Assembly (NCBI RefSeq): GCF_017115045.1
Contig: NZ_JABXKK010000086.1
Location: forward strand, 1-64,000
From: Nostoc sp. NMS8
GTDB lineage: Bacteria > Cyanobacteriota > Cyanobacteriia > Cyanobacteriales > Nostocaceae
DNA: 64,000 bases
Direction of reading: 5' to 3'
In this document: in pieces, positions 54,597 through 61,840 of the stretch
Layout: each line of letters begins with the position of its first letter
Position numbering within the stretch: the stretch's first letter is position 1
Translations under genes and position numbers: made by a program
Notes under the pieces: generated by a model
Seen by the model: only the letters and a program-made list of their open reading frames with translations
What the model was told of the DNA's origin: nothing
Databases searched by the model: none

Positions 54597-55436
54597 ATGC
54601 TTATCTTCGTTCTTCAAACTTTAGCCGAAATTCTAGCTGGAGGAACCTCGCTTACCAGTACAGAGCAAATTGACTTTAGCCATCCTGGTAATCGGAGGGA
54701 AGAGGGAGCAGGGCCGACTCTCAATTTATACATTTTTGATATACGTGAGAGTAAGCAGGTACAACATTCTGGCAGGCAAGTTGAACGCAAGCTAACACGC
54801 GCTCTACAACCTGCTACTGTAAATTGGGCACCGGCTTGGTTTGATGTTTCGCTGCTCTTAACAGCCTGGGATAGAACAGCTTTAGGTGAGCATCACTTTA
54901 TTAGTGAGGCTTTGAATGTGCTGTTGCGCCATCGCACCTTGGAAGAGGAGTTTTTGGTTCCTGAATTACGGGGTTATGGTAATTTGAACATGACAGTTGC
55001 CCTAGAGCCGCCAATTGAGATTGGCTCTTTATGGAGCGCTCTCAATGTGCCATTGCGTTCAGCCTTATATTTGACAGTCACAATACCCTTCGAGCCACAA
55101 CCCACTCCAGTGCCTTTGGTTTGGGAGCGAATTTTCAATTTGCGAAATCAATTATCTCGCGATAGTGACAGTCTAGTATTAACGAGGCGAGTTGCGATCG
55201 CAGGTATTGTCAAAAGTGCGGTGACAAATTTACCGCTGGTAGCGACAGAAGTAGCTGTGAGGGGAACTGAAAAATCCATATTAACCACTAAAGAAGGGTT
55301 GTTCTTCTTTGAAGACCTTCATTTAGGTAATTATGTTTTGACTTTGAATCATCCTGGCTATTTACCCCAAAACGTCAATGCATTGGTAGATAACCAAAGT
55401 CATACTTTCAAAGAAATATTTCTAACTCCTGAATAA
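54597..55436 (+). CDS. DUF4255/Pvc16-like CIS protein with C-terminal Ig-like domain
   Basis: 279 residues. Residues about 1-190 match DUF4255 (Pvc16 N-terminal family): LNLYIFDIRES and VNWAPAWFDVSLLLTAWDR with VPLRSALYLTVTIPFEPQPT. Members cap the tail or join tube and sheath in contractile injection systems. The last 85 residues (AIAGIVKSAVTNLPLVATEV, then FFFEDLHLGNYVLTLNHPGY) resemble a carboxypeptidase-regulatory-like Ig-type domain, an addition. First gene of the + strand operon, 30 bp before the sheath gene. Confidence 0.88.
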   Translation: MLIFVLQTLAEILAGGTSLTSTEQIDFSHPGNRREEGAGPTLNLYIFDIRESKQVQHSGRQVERKLTRALQPATVNWAPAWFDVSLLLTAWDRTALGEHHFISEALNVLLRHRTLEEEFLVPELRGYGNLNMTVALEPPIEIGSLWSALNVPLRSALYLTVTIPFEPQPTPVPLVWERIFNLRNQLSRDSDSLVLTRRVAIAGIVKSAVTNLPLVATEVAVRGTEKSILTTKEGLFFFEDLHLGNYVLTLNHPGYLPQNVNALVDNQSHTFKEIFLTPE

Positions 55437-55466
55437 TTAGATTTTTACTGACTTGGAGAGACTTTC

Positions 55467-57128
55467 ATGGCTAGACTTGATTACTTTGCTCCTGGTGTCT
55501 ACATCGAAGAAATTGACCGGGGTAGCCGACCAATTGAAGGTGTTAGTACAGCAGTTGCCGGATTTGTCGGCTTTACTGAAGACGTTCGCGGTGGGGCTGA
55601 GTTATACAAGCCCATGCTAGTAACCACTTGGACGCAATACTTAAACTACTTTGCGCGTCTCAACTCAGACGGCTTCACCGATTTCAACGCCTATTTACCC
55701 TTTTCAGTCTACGGCTATTTTATGAATGGTGGCGGTCGTTGCTGGGTAACAAGCATTGGGACTCAATTACCAGGCGCACCCAGACCCGCAACTCCAGAAC
55801 CGGCTAACTTACGAATTAACGCTCGAGGTAATCGTCCAGCTCTGCGCTTTACTTTGCGCCCTGAGCAAGCATCAGGTGGATTAGTAAATATTGTAATTAT
55901 TGATGGTTCGCCCCGCGCCCTACCCGAAGGTACTGAAGGAGAAGCACCTCCAAATACAGGCGAATATTTCACCATCGAAATTCGTCGGGGAGATGAACTT
56001 TTAGAGCAATACGAAAACTTGACAATGAACCGCGAGCCTGCCGCTCAAACAGCGACTTATGCGCTAACGGCATTGAGAAATTCAATGTATGTCACTCTAG
56101 AAGACATCACTCAAAGTGGACAGCCTTTAGCTCGTCGCCCTGTTAATGGTCAATATGAGCTAGCGCCGCCTATTGTCGCCGCCACACCCGATAGATTTTC
56201 GCAAAATTTAGAAGGAGTTCGAGACGATCGCACCGGGGTACGCGGTATCTTTGAAGTTGATGAAATCACAATGCTGGCTTGTCCTGATGTGATGCGGGCT
56301 TATCAAGAGCAGATACTTAATTTAGATCAAGTCCACGGCATCATCGAACTGATGATTAGTATGTGCGAGGGTTCTGCCAGTGGCGATATTCCCAATCCGC
56401 CCAACCGGATGGTTGTACTTGATGCGCCACCTGATGCCGTCAAACCCCAGCAAGTAGTGGAATGGTTGAATAGATTTAACCGTCGTTCAATGTTTGCGGC
56501 CCTTTATTATCCTTGGATTAAAGTACCTAATCCACGCGATCGCGGTAATCCCATTTTAGTACCTCCTTGCGGTCATGTGATGGGCGTTTGGGCCCGCACC
56601 GACGAAACTAGAGGAGTTTACAAAGCCCCTGCAAATGAAGTTCCCAGAGGCGTAATAGGTTTGGGCTATGACACAAACTTCCGCGAACAAGAACTATTAA
56701 ACCCCCTGGGAATAAATTGTATTCGCAACTTCCCCAACAGAGGTATCCGCATTTGGGGCGCACGCACTTTAGTTGAGCCAGATAAAACAGAGTGGCGCTA
56801 CATCAGTGTGCGTCGGCTAATTAGCTATATTGAAAAATCCTTAGAATTAGGGACTCAGTGGGTAGTTTTTGAACCGAACGACCAAGATTTATGGGCACGT
56901 GTCACCCGCACCGTCAGTAATTTCTTAGAACGCATCTGGCGTGAAGGCGCTTTGTTTGGTGCATCTCCAGCCCAAGCATTTTATGTGAAGTGTGACGAAG
57001 AATTGAACCCACCAGAAACCAGAATTTTAGGACGTTTATACATCGAAGTCGGAGTTTGCCCAGTCAGACCGGCTGAATTTGTTGTTTTCCGCATCAGCCA
57101 ATGGAACGGCATTGAAGATAGCGAATAG
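55467..57128 (+). CDS. Contractile tail sheath protein
   Basis: 553 residues. PGVYIEEIDRGSRPIEGVST at the start and the C-terminal FEPNDQDLWARVTRTVSNFL, then GRLYIEVGVCPVRPAEFVVF, are the conserved ends of phage-tail-like sheath proteins (Pvc2/Afp2 and phage families). AGFVGFTEDVRGG and MVVLDAPPD also fit. It forms the outer contractile tube that drives the inner tube on firing. GGAG precedes the ATG. Confidence 0.96.
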   Translation: MARLDYFAPGVYIEEIDRGSRPIEGVSTAVAGFVGFTEDVRGGAELYKPMLVTTWTQYLNYFARLNSDGFTDFNAYLPFSVYGYFMNGGGRCWVTSIGTQLPGAPRPATPEPANLRINARGNRPALRFTLRPEQASGGLVNIVIIDGSPRALPEGTEGEAPPNTGEYFTIEIRRGDELLEQYENLTMNREPAAQTATYALTALRNSMYVTLEDITQSGQPLARRPVNGQYELAPPIVAATPDRFSQNLEGVRDDRTGVRGIFEVDEITMLACPDVMRAYQEQILNLDQVHGIIELMISMCEGSASGDIPNPPNRMVVLDAPPDAVKPQQVVEWLNRFNRRSMFAALYYPWIKVPNPRDRGNPILVPPCGHVMGVWARTDETRGVYKAPANEVPRGVIGLGYDTNFREQELLNPLGINCIRNFPNRGIRIWGARTLVEPDKTEWRYISVRRLISYIEKSLELGTQWVVFEPNDQDLWARVTRTVSNFLERIWREGALFGASPAQAFYVKCDEELNPPETRILGRLYIEVGVCPVRPAEFVVFRISQWNGIEDSE

Positions 57129-57224
57129 CGAATAGGGCATAGGGCATGGGGCATTGAGGAAAGAACTCTTATAACTCCTAACTCCCCATTCCCAAATTAA
57201 TTACACACAAAGGAGTCTAAAAGT

Positions 57225-57680
57225 ATGGCAGGCGAATTTTTAACCTCTTGTAAGTTTTACTTCGAGGCTGACGGAATTACTGATAAATTCATTAAAGAAA
57301 TTAGCGGACTAGGCGTTGAAAATACACCAGCGCAAGAAGTCCACGGTTCATCTAAGGGCGCTAAACTCATGCGTCAAGCCACACCAACTGTTGTTAAATT
57401 TACCAATATCACGGTCAAAGTCATCGCCACAGATGATATAGACCTTTATAAATGGTATCAAGATTGTAACGAAGACATGGGCGACCCTCGGAAGTGGGCA
57501 CAGAATCGTAAGACTGGTTCGGTGGTTGCTTACGACCAACAAGGCTCTGAAAAAGCACGTTGGAACATCGTCAATTGTTATCCCTGTAAATACACAGGGC
57601 CTACCTTAACTGCTTCTGGTGGCGATATGGCAAATGAGACTGTTGAATTGGTTCACGAAGGAATTAAACGAATCAAATAA
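57225..57680 (+). CDS. Tail tube protein 1 (gp19/Pvc1-like)
   Basis: 151 residues. The pattern FYFEADGITDKFIKEISGLG, TVVKFTNITVKV and WYQDCNEDMG with a beta-rich end (NVELVHEGIKR-like) is that of T4-gp19-like inner tube proteins used by CIS. It forms the hexameric rings inside the sheath. A good ribosome site (AAAGGAG) precedes the ATG. A related gene follows after 22 bp. Confidence 0.92.
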   Translation: MAGEFLTSCKFYFEADGITDKFIKEISGLGVENTPAQEVHGSSKGAKLMRQATPTVVKFTNITVKVIATDDIDLYKWYQDCNEDMGDPRKWAQNRKTGSVVAYDQQGSEKARWNIVNCYPCKYTGPTLTASGGDMANETVELVHEGIKRIK

Positions 57681-57702
57681 TTAGCATTTGTAGTAATTAA
57701 CA

Positions 57703-58197
57703 GTGGTACAATCCGCAAGCCGAATTCCCGAAGTTCTGACAGCCCATCGGTTCTATTTAGAACTGACACTAGAAGGTCAAAACGATGCCAATTGTTTCTT
57801 TTTGGAGTGTCAAGGCTTCAAAAGAACCCAAGAGGTAATTGAAATTTGTGAAGTCACTTCTCAAACCTGGGGTAAAAAAGGGCAATCAAAAGGTCAGGTG
57901 GTGAGGACTAAGCTTCCTAGCAATCCTAAGAGTGGTAATCTAACTTTGCGTAGAGGTACTACCAACTCTATGGATTTTTGGAAGTGGTTTGAAAAAGTCG
58001 AAAAGGGTAATTGGTCTGAGCAACGTAGACTTGTTGCTTTGTCTATTTATAATCAGGCAAATGAAGAAATCGCTAGATTTGAATTAGCCGGTGCTTGGCC
58101 TGCAAGTTACAAGATTGCCGATGTTAACGCCCGCAGCCATGACATCGAAATTGAGGAAGTGGAGGTTGCTTTTGAGGAATTTAAACGCGTGAAGTAA
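57703..58197 (+). CDS. Tail tube protein 2 (gp19/Pvc5-like)
   Basis: 164 residues from a GTG. It is distantly similar to the preceding tube protein: HRFYLELTLEGQNDANCFFL, ECQGFKRTQEVIEICEVTSQ, NLTLRRGTTNSMDFWKWFEK and a beta-rich C-terminus ending IEIEEVEVAFEEFKRVK. CIS usually have a main tube protein and one or two baseplate-proximal variants, and this fits a variant. The GTG overlaps a purine-rich stretch. Confidence 0.9.
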   Translation: MVQSASRIPEVLTAHRFYLELTLEGQNDANCFFLECQGFKRTQEVIEICEVTSQTWGKKGQSKGQVVRTKLPSNPKSGNLTLRRGTTNSMDFWKWFEKVEKGNWSEQRRLVALSIYNQANEEIARFELAGAWPASYKIADVNARSHDIEIEEVEVAFEEFKRVK

Positions 58198-58208
58198 TTA
58201 GGAGGATT

Positions 58209-58556
58209 ATGTTTCCTACAGAGTTTGAATTTACACTGCCAAAGGGGTATCTAGACTCTGAAGGCAACCTCCACCGCAAAGGTGTAATGCGGTTATCAAC
58301 GGCGATAGACGAGATTGCACCCTTGCGTGACCCACGCGTTAAAGCTAATCCCGTTTATGCCACAATTATTATCTTGTCACGAGTGATTACTCACTTGGGT
58401 GCTTTATCAGAAGTGACTCCTGCAATAGTGGAAAACTTTTTTTCCCAAGATTTAAATTATCTCCAAGATTTTTACCGTCGAATTAATGGCTTGGAGAGCG
58501 AAACTCCCATCCCAGAAGATACAGTAAATTCTCCCGAAGCGCTTCTTCATAATTGA
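58209..58556 (+). CDS. Tail assembly chaperone-like CIS protein, copy A
   Basis: 115 residues. TEFEFTLPKGYLDSEGNLHR, KGVMRLSTAIDEIAPLRDPR and IIILSRVITHLGALSEVTPA resemble phage tail assembly proteins of the Mu gp41/Phage_TAC type. Strong AGGAGG site 8 nt ahead of the ATG and only 11 bp after the previous stop. A paralogue follows after a tandem array. It is the shorter copy, without the zinc-ribbon-like tail. Confidence 0.8.
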   Translation: MFPTEFEFTLPKGYLDSEGNLHRKGVMRLSTAIDEIAPLRDPRVKANPVYATIIILSRVITHLGALSEVTPAIVENFFSQDLNYLQDFYRRINGLESETPIPEDTVNSPEALLHN

Positions 58557-58625
58557 ATTGCGAATGGGGCATTGGGCATTGGGCATGGGGAGTGGGAGCA
58601 GGAGAGTGGGAGAATAAAATATAAA

Positions 58626-58967
58626 ACTCGTTCACGGAGTTCAAAGGCTCGTTCACGAGTATCAAAGACTCATTAACGGAGTTCAAAGACTCGTTCACGA
58701 GTATCAAAGACTCATCAACGGAGTTCAAAGGCTCGTTCACGAGTATCAAAGACTCATCAACGGAGTTCAAAGACTCGTTCACGAGTATCAAAGACTCATT
58801 AACGGAGTTCAAAGGCTCGTTCACGAGTATCAAAGACTCATCAACGGAGTTCAAAGACTCGTTCACGAGTATCAAAGACTCATTAACGGAGTTCAAAGGC
58901 TCGTTCACGAGTATCAAAGACTCATCAACGGAGTTCAAAGACTCGTTCACGGAGTTCAAAGACTCAT
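58626..58967. repeat. 42-bp (21+21) tandem array within the CIS operon
   Basis: Half-units GGAGTTCAAAGACTCGTTCAC-type and GAGTATCAAAGACTCATCAA-type alternate about eight times. Open frames with the heptads SLNSVNE and SLILVNE on the minus strand are artefacts. Same 21-bp period and GAGTTCAAAGG core as the array at 31704. It replaces the intergenic region between the duplicated chaperone-like genes. Confidence 0.9.
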
Positions 58968-59001
58968 CCCCTCAATGCCCAATGCCCAAATTAAAAAATC
59001 T

Positions 59002-59385
59002 ATGCGCCGTAAGAAAGATACTTTATGTACAGAATTTGCCTTCACTCTTCCTAGAGGATTGAGTGATAGCGAACACCGAGTACATCGTCATGGAGTGATG
59101 CGTTTAGCCACCGCCAAAGATGAAATTTTGGTGCAACAAGAACGCAAAGTTCAAGAAAATCCAGCTTACGGTGTCTTGGTAATGCTTGCAAGGGTTATCA
59201 GTCGCTTGGGCAGTTTCAACTCTGTTAGTCCTGATTTACTCGAAGAACTTCTTTTACATGACATTGCCTATCTCCGAGAATTTTATAATCGAATCAATCA
59301 ACAAGGTAATGTACATATTCCGACACAATGTCCCCACTGCAATACTCAATTTTCAGTGGAGCTAGAACTGGCGGGGGAGTCGTAA
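59002..59385 (+). CDS. Tail assembly chaperone-like CIS protein, copy B
   Basis: 127 residues from ATG 59002; an upstream ATG at 58975 is within an AATGCCC repeat and would add nine residues. TEFAFTLPRGLSDSEHRVHR and HGVMRLATAKDEILVQQERK align with copy A through EFYNRIN. The extra C-terminal CPHCNTQFSVELEL is half of a zinc ribbon, as in T4-gp26-like proteins. No clear ribosome site, unlike copy A. Confidence 0.8.
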   Translation: MRRKKDTLCTEFAFTLPRGLSDSEHRVHRHGVMRLATAKDEILVQQERKVQENPAYGVLVMLARVISRLGSFNSVSPDLLEELLLHDIAYLREFYNRINQQGNVHIPTQCPHCNTQFSVELELAGES

Positions 59386-59531
59386 GCTACCCCTCTGAGA
59401 CTTTATATGAGGAGGTAGCTTTTATTGCTTATCATTTCCACTGGTCACAAGATGATATTTTAAATTTAGAACATACTACCCGTCAGCGCTGGGTGGCAGA
59501 AATCAATAAAATTAACCAAAAATTAATATGA
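59328..59531 (+). CDS. DUF6760-like small CIS protein
   Basis: 67 residues. SYPSETLYEEVAFIAYHFHW and SQDDILNLEHTTRQRWVAEI match the short conserved proteins found in CIS operons near the tail-assembly genes. The ATG at 59328 makes it overlap copy B by 58 bp; the conserved part starts only at about residue 20, after GGG-GGA-GTC-GTA, so translation may begin later by coupling, but no standard start codon is in frame there. Its stop overlaps the next ATG (ATGA). Confidence 0.75.
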   Translation: MSPLQYSIFSGARTGGGVVSYPSETLYEEVAFIAYHFHWSQDDILNLEHTTRQRWVAEINKINQKLI

Positions 59532-61648
59532 AAGTAAAAGTTAGCTACTCACCAAATCTAAGTGAAGTCAATGAAGTTGACCTTAGCACAGAAACTCCAA
59601 CGAGAGGAGAATGGCTAATAGGCCGTTCTCCTGATTCTGATTTACTCCTAGACAGCCCTGATATCAGTCGGGTACATGCTAAGTTTTTTGTTAAAAATGG
59701 AAATTACTACTTCTCTGACCTGGGTAGTAGAAATGGCTCAATATTTAACGGAAAACAAGCTGAAAAAGATCGACCATATTCTTTGAGTGATGGAGATGTA
59801 ATTCGGATTGCAGATTACGTTTTGATTTTGGAAGCAGTTGCTCCCGCTTATGAGCAACCAGAGACAGTCTTTAGAATTATAGATCCTTCACTGTTTTCTC
59901 GGCCGCGATCGCCTGAAAATGTCAGCGCTGCCAATGTTGTTAATCCACCTCAAGAGGTAGTCAAAGAAGTAGAAACCCCTGAAATTAATCCTCCTTCCTC
60001 AGAAATCAGCGAAATCTCAGCAGTTGTTTCCAATAAAAGTGATGATGTTATCTCAGTTGTTGAGATAGCCGCGCCTGAAAACATCATTCAGCCAACAGAA
60101 GCAGCCAACGAAGTTCCACACGATGTTCGTGATGAAATTGTGCATTTGCAAACATTAGTTGCACCAGAAATCAGCGCAGATGTTGAAGAAGTTGAGGTTC
60201 CAGAAATTAGTGAAGCTTCAGAAGTTTCTTCTACTTTAGCTGATGATGCGATCGCTGCACCTGAAAACATCATTGAAACTCCTAAAGAGGAAATTCTCTT
60301 TTCAGAAGCTAACCACGATGAGGCTGTAGACTTTGAAGCAGCACTAGCAACAGAATCTACTTTCGTTCAGCGACGTGATACAAGTCCAATTCCAGAAGCT
60401 ACCGATGATGAGTATGCATTAGAAGCAGCACTGGAAGCAGAAGTCACCTTTGTACAGCCGCGCGATATTTTCAATGAAGTTCCTCCACAGAATGCCATTC
60501 TAGAAGTTAGCAGCGATGAGTATGCATTAGAAGCAGCACTAGAAGCAGAAGTCACCTTCGTACAGCCGCGCGATATTTTCCACCAAGTATCTGAAGAGGA
60601 GAGCGCCGTTCCAGAGGTTACTCATGATGAAATAGTAGATTTGGATACGCCAGCCGTAGAAAGTACAGATGTTGCTGAAGACACGGATATTGAGCCGCAA
60701 GAAGCATTGAGCCAAGTTACACAAAATATCACTGATGAAGCAGTAGATTTAGATACGCCAATTACAACAGTAGATAGCGCAGATGTTGACGAAGTAGAAA
60801 CTAGTCCGGTTGTCAATGAAACAATCAGCGAAGTTTCTGAGGCATCAACTGTTGTTGAGGAAGTAGAACCTAGTCCGGCTGTCGATAAAACAATAAGCGA
60901 AGCTTCTGAAGTATCAACTGTTGTTGACGAAGTAGAAACGAGTCCGGTTGTCGATGAAACAATCAGCGAAATTTCTGAAGTATCAACCGCATTTGATGAT
61001 AACATTGCGGCAGTTTTTAGCAATCAAGACATTGGTTTGCCTAATATAAATACTGAACAAGTCAGTGTAGATGTTGATGATGTTTCTGCACAAGTAAGTG
61101 AAGTATCTGAATTCGCTGATATTCAATCTTTGGAAACAAGAGAGAGTGGAGTTACTGAGAATATCAGTCAAACTATTGAAGAAATTTCTGACATAGAAGC
61201 AACTCAACCTGATGAAACCTCAGAAGAAACTTTAGAAGAAGCAAATGTCAGTGAGCCTCCTCAAGCAATCATTGAAAGAAATATAGTACTCATCGCTCAT
61301 GAAAGCAAGAAATCAGAACTTGCTGAATTTGTTTCTCAGCATCAAGAATTCTTCTCACAGAGCTTTACGATTACATGGCCATCTGTTAGCGAAGTCCTGC
61401 ATCAACAGTCAAGAATAACTATTAGTCAACAAACCCCCGCACCAACTTCTGGAGGATATCAAACAATTGCTTCATTGGTTGGAGCAGGAGAAATTTTAGC
61501 AGTTATTTTTCTGAGAGATTTGCTGCAACCGCAACCTGGTCAAGCAAATGAAGAAGCACTGCTGAGATTATGCAATATTAATCAAGTTCTACTGGCGACT
61601 AATTTGCCAACAGCAGAGGCGATCGTGCATTATCTGAAACACATATAG
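59528..61648 (+). CDS. FHA domain protein with degenerate methylglyoxal-synthase-like C-terminus
   Basis: 706 residues in three parts. An FHA domain (1-105) has GR at 32-33, ISRVHA at 46-51 and GSRNGS at 66-71, so phospho-Thr binding is expected. Residues about 110-580 are highly acidic, repetitive and probably unstructured, with ALEAALEAEVTFVQPRDIF twice and VDEVETSPVV-type units. Residues 585-706 align with methylglyoxal synthase: IVLIAHESKK (MgsA VAHDHCK), SGGYQTIASLVGAGEILAVI (MgsA GGDQQ) and ALLRLCN, LLATN. The catalytic Asp of GGDQ is Tyr, and the H..D of MgsA VPHDPD is GQAN, so it should not be active. It overlaps the previous gene by 4 bp. Confidence 0.88.
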   Translation: MKVKVSYSPNLSEVNEVDLSTETPTRGEWLIGRSPDSDLLLDSPDISRVHAKFFVKNGNYYFSDLGSRNGSIFNGKQAEKDRPYSLSDGDVIRIADYVLILEAVAPAYEQPETVFRIIDPSLFSRPRSPENVSAANVVNPPQEVVKEVETPEINPPSSEISEISAVVSNKSDDVISVVEIAAPENIIQPTEAANEVPHDVRDEIVHLQTLVAPEISADVEEVEVPEISEASEVSSTLADDAIAAPENIIETPKEEILFSEANHDEAVDFEAALATESTFVQRRDTSPIPEATDDEYALEAALEAEVTFVQPRDIFNEVPPQNAILEVSSDEYALEAALEAEVTFVQPRDIFHQVSEEESAVPEVTHDEIVDLDTPAVESTDVAEDTDIEPQEALSQVTQNITDEAVDLDTPITTVDSADVDEVETSPVVNETISEVSEASTVVEEVEPSPAVDKTISEASEVSTVVDEVETSPVVDETISEISEVSTAFDDNIAAVFSNQDIGLPNINTEQVSVDVDDVSAQVSEVSEFADIQSLETRESGVTENISQTIEEISDIEATQPDETSEETLEEANVSEPPQAIIERNIVLIAHESKKSELAEFVSQHQEFFSQSFTITWPSVSEVLHQQSRITISQQTPAPTSGGYQTIASLVGAGEILAVIFLRDLLQPQPGQANEEALLRLCNINQVLLATNLPTAEAIVHYLKHI

Positions 61649-61674
61649 CAATTCTAAATGAGTTATGAACACAA

Positions 61675-61707
61675 AGATACCCGATTTCTTAAAGAAGTCG
61701 GGTATCT
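61675..61707 (+). terminator. Terminator after the FHA/MGS-like gene
   Basis: AGATACCCGA (61675-61684) pairs with TCGGGTATCT (61698-61707), extended inward by TTCTT/AAGAA. A short T-rich tail follows. It separates the CIS operon from the CHASE2 kinase gene. Confidence 0.65.
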
Positions 61708-61840
61708 GAGCATTTTAGGGTTTGCAAGTAAAATATAATTCCTATAGTTTTTGAAAAGTTGCAAATTGCATAGAATAATTTCAATAATAAAAATTAATCT
61801 CAAAATATACTTATATTTTAAAGTAAAACTTATTAAAAAA

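Noticed and set aside
58483..58959. 158-residue minus-strand frame made of SLNSVNE/SLILVNE heptads
   Set aside because: It is the translation of the 42-bp tandem array; repeat length divisible by 3 keeps any frame open.
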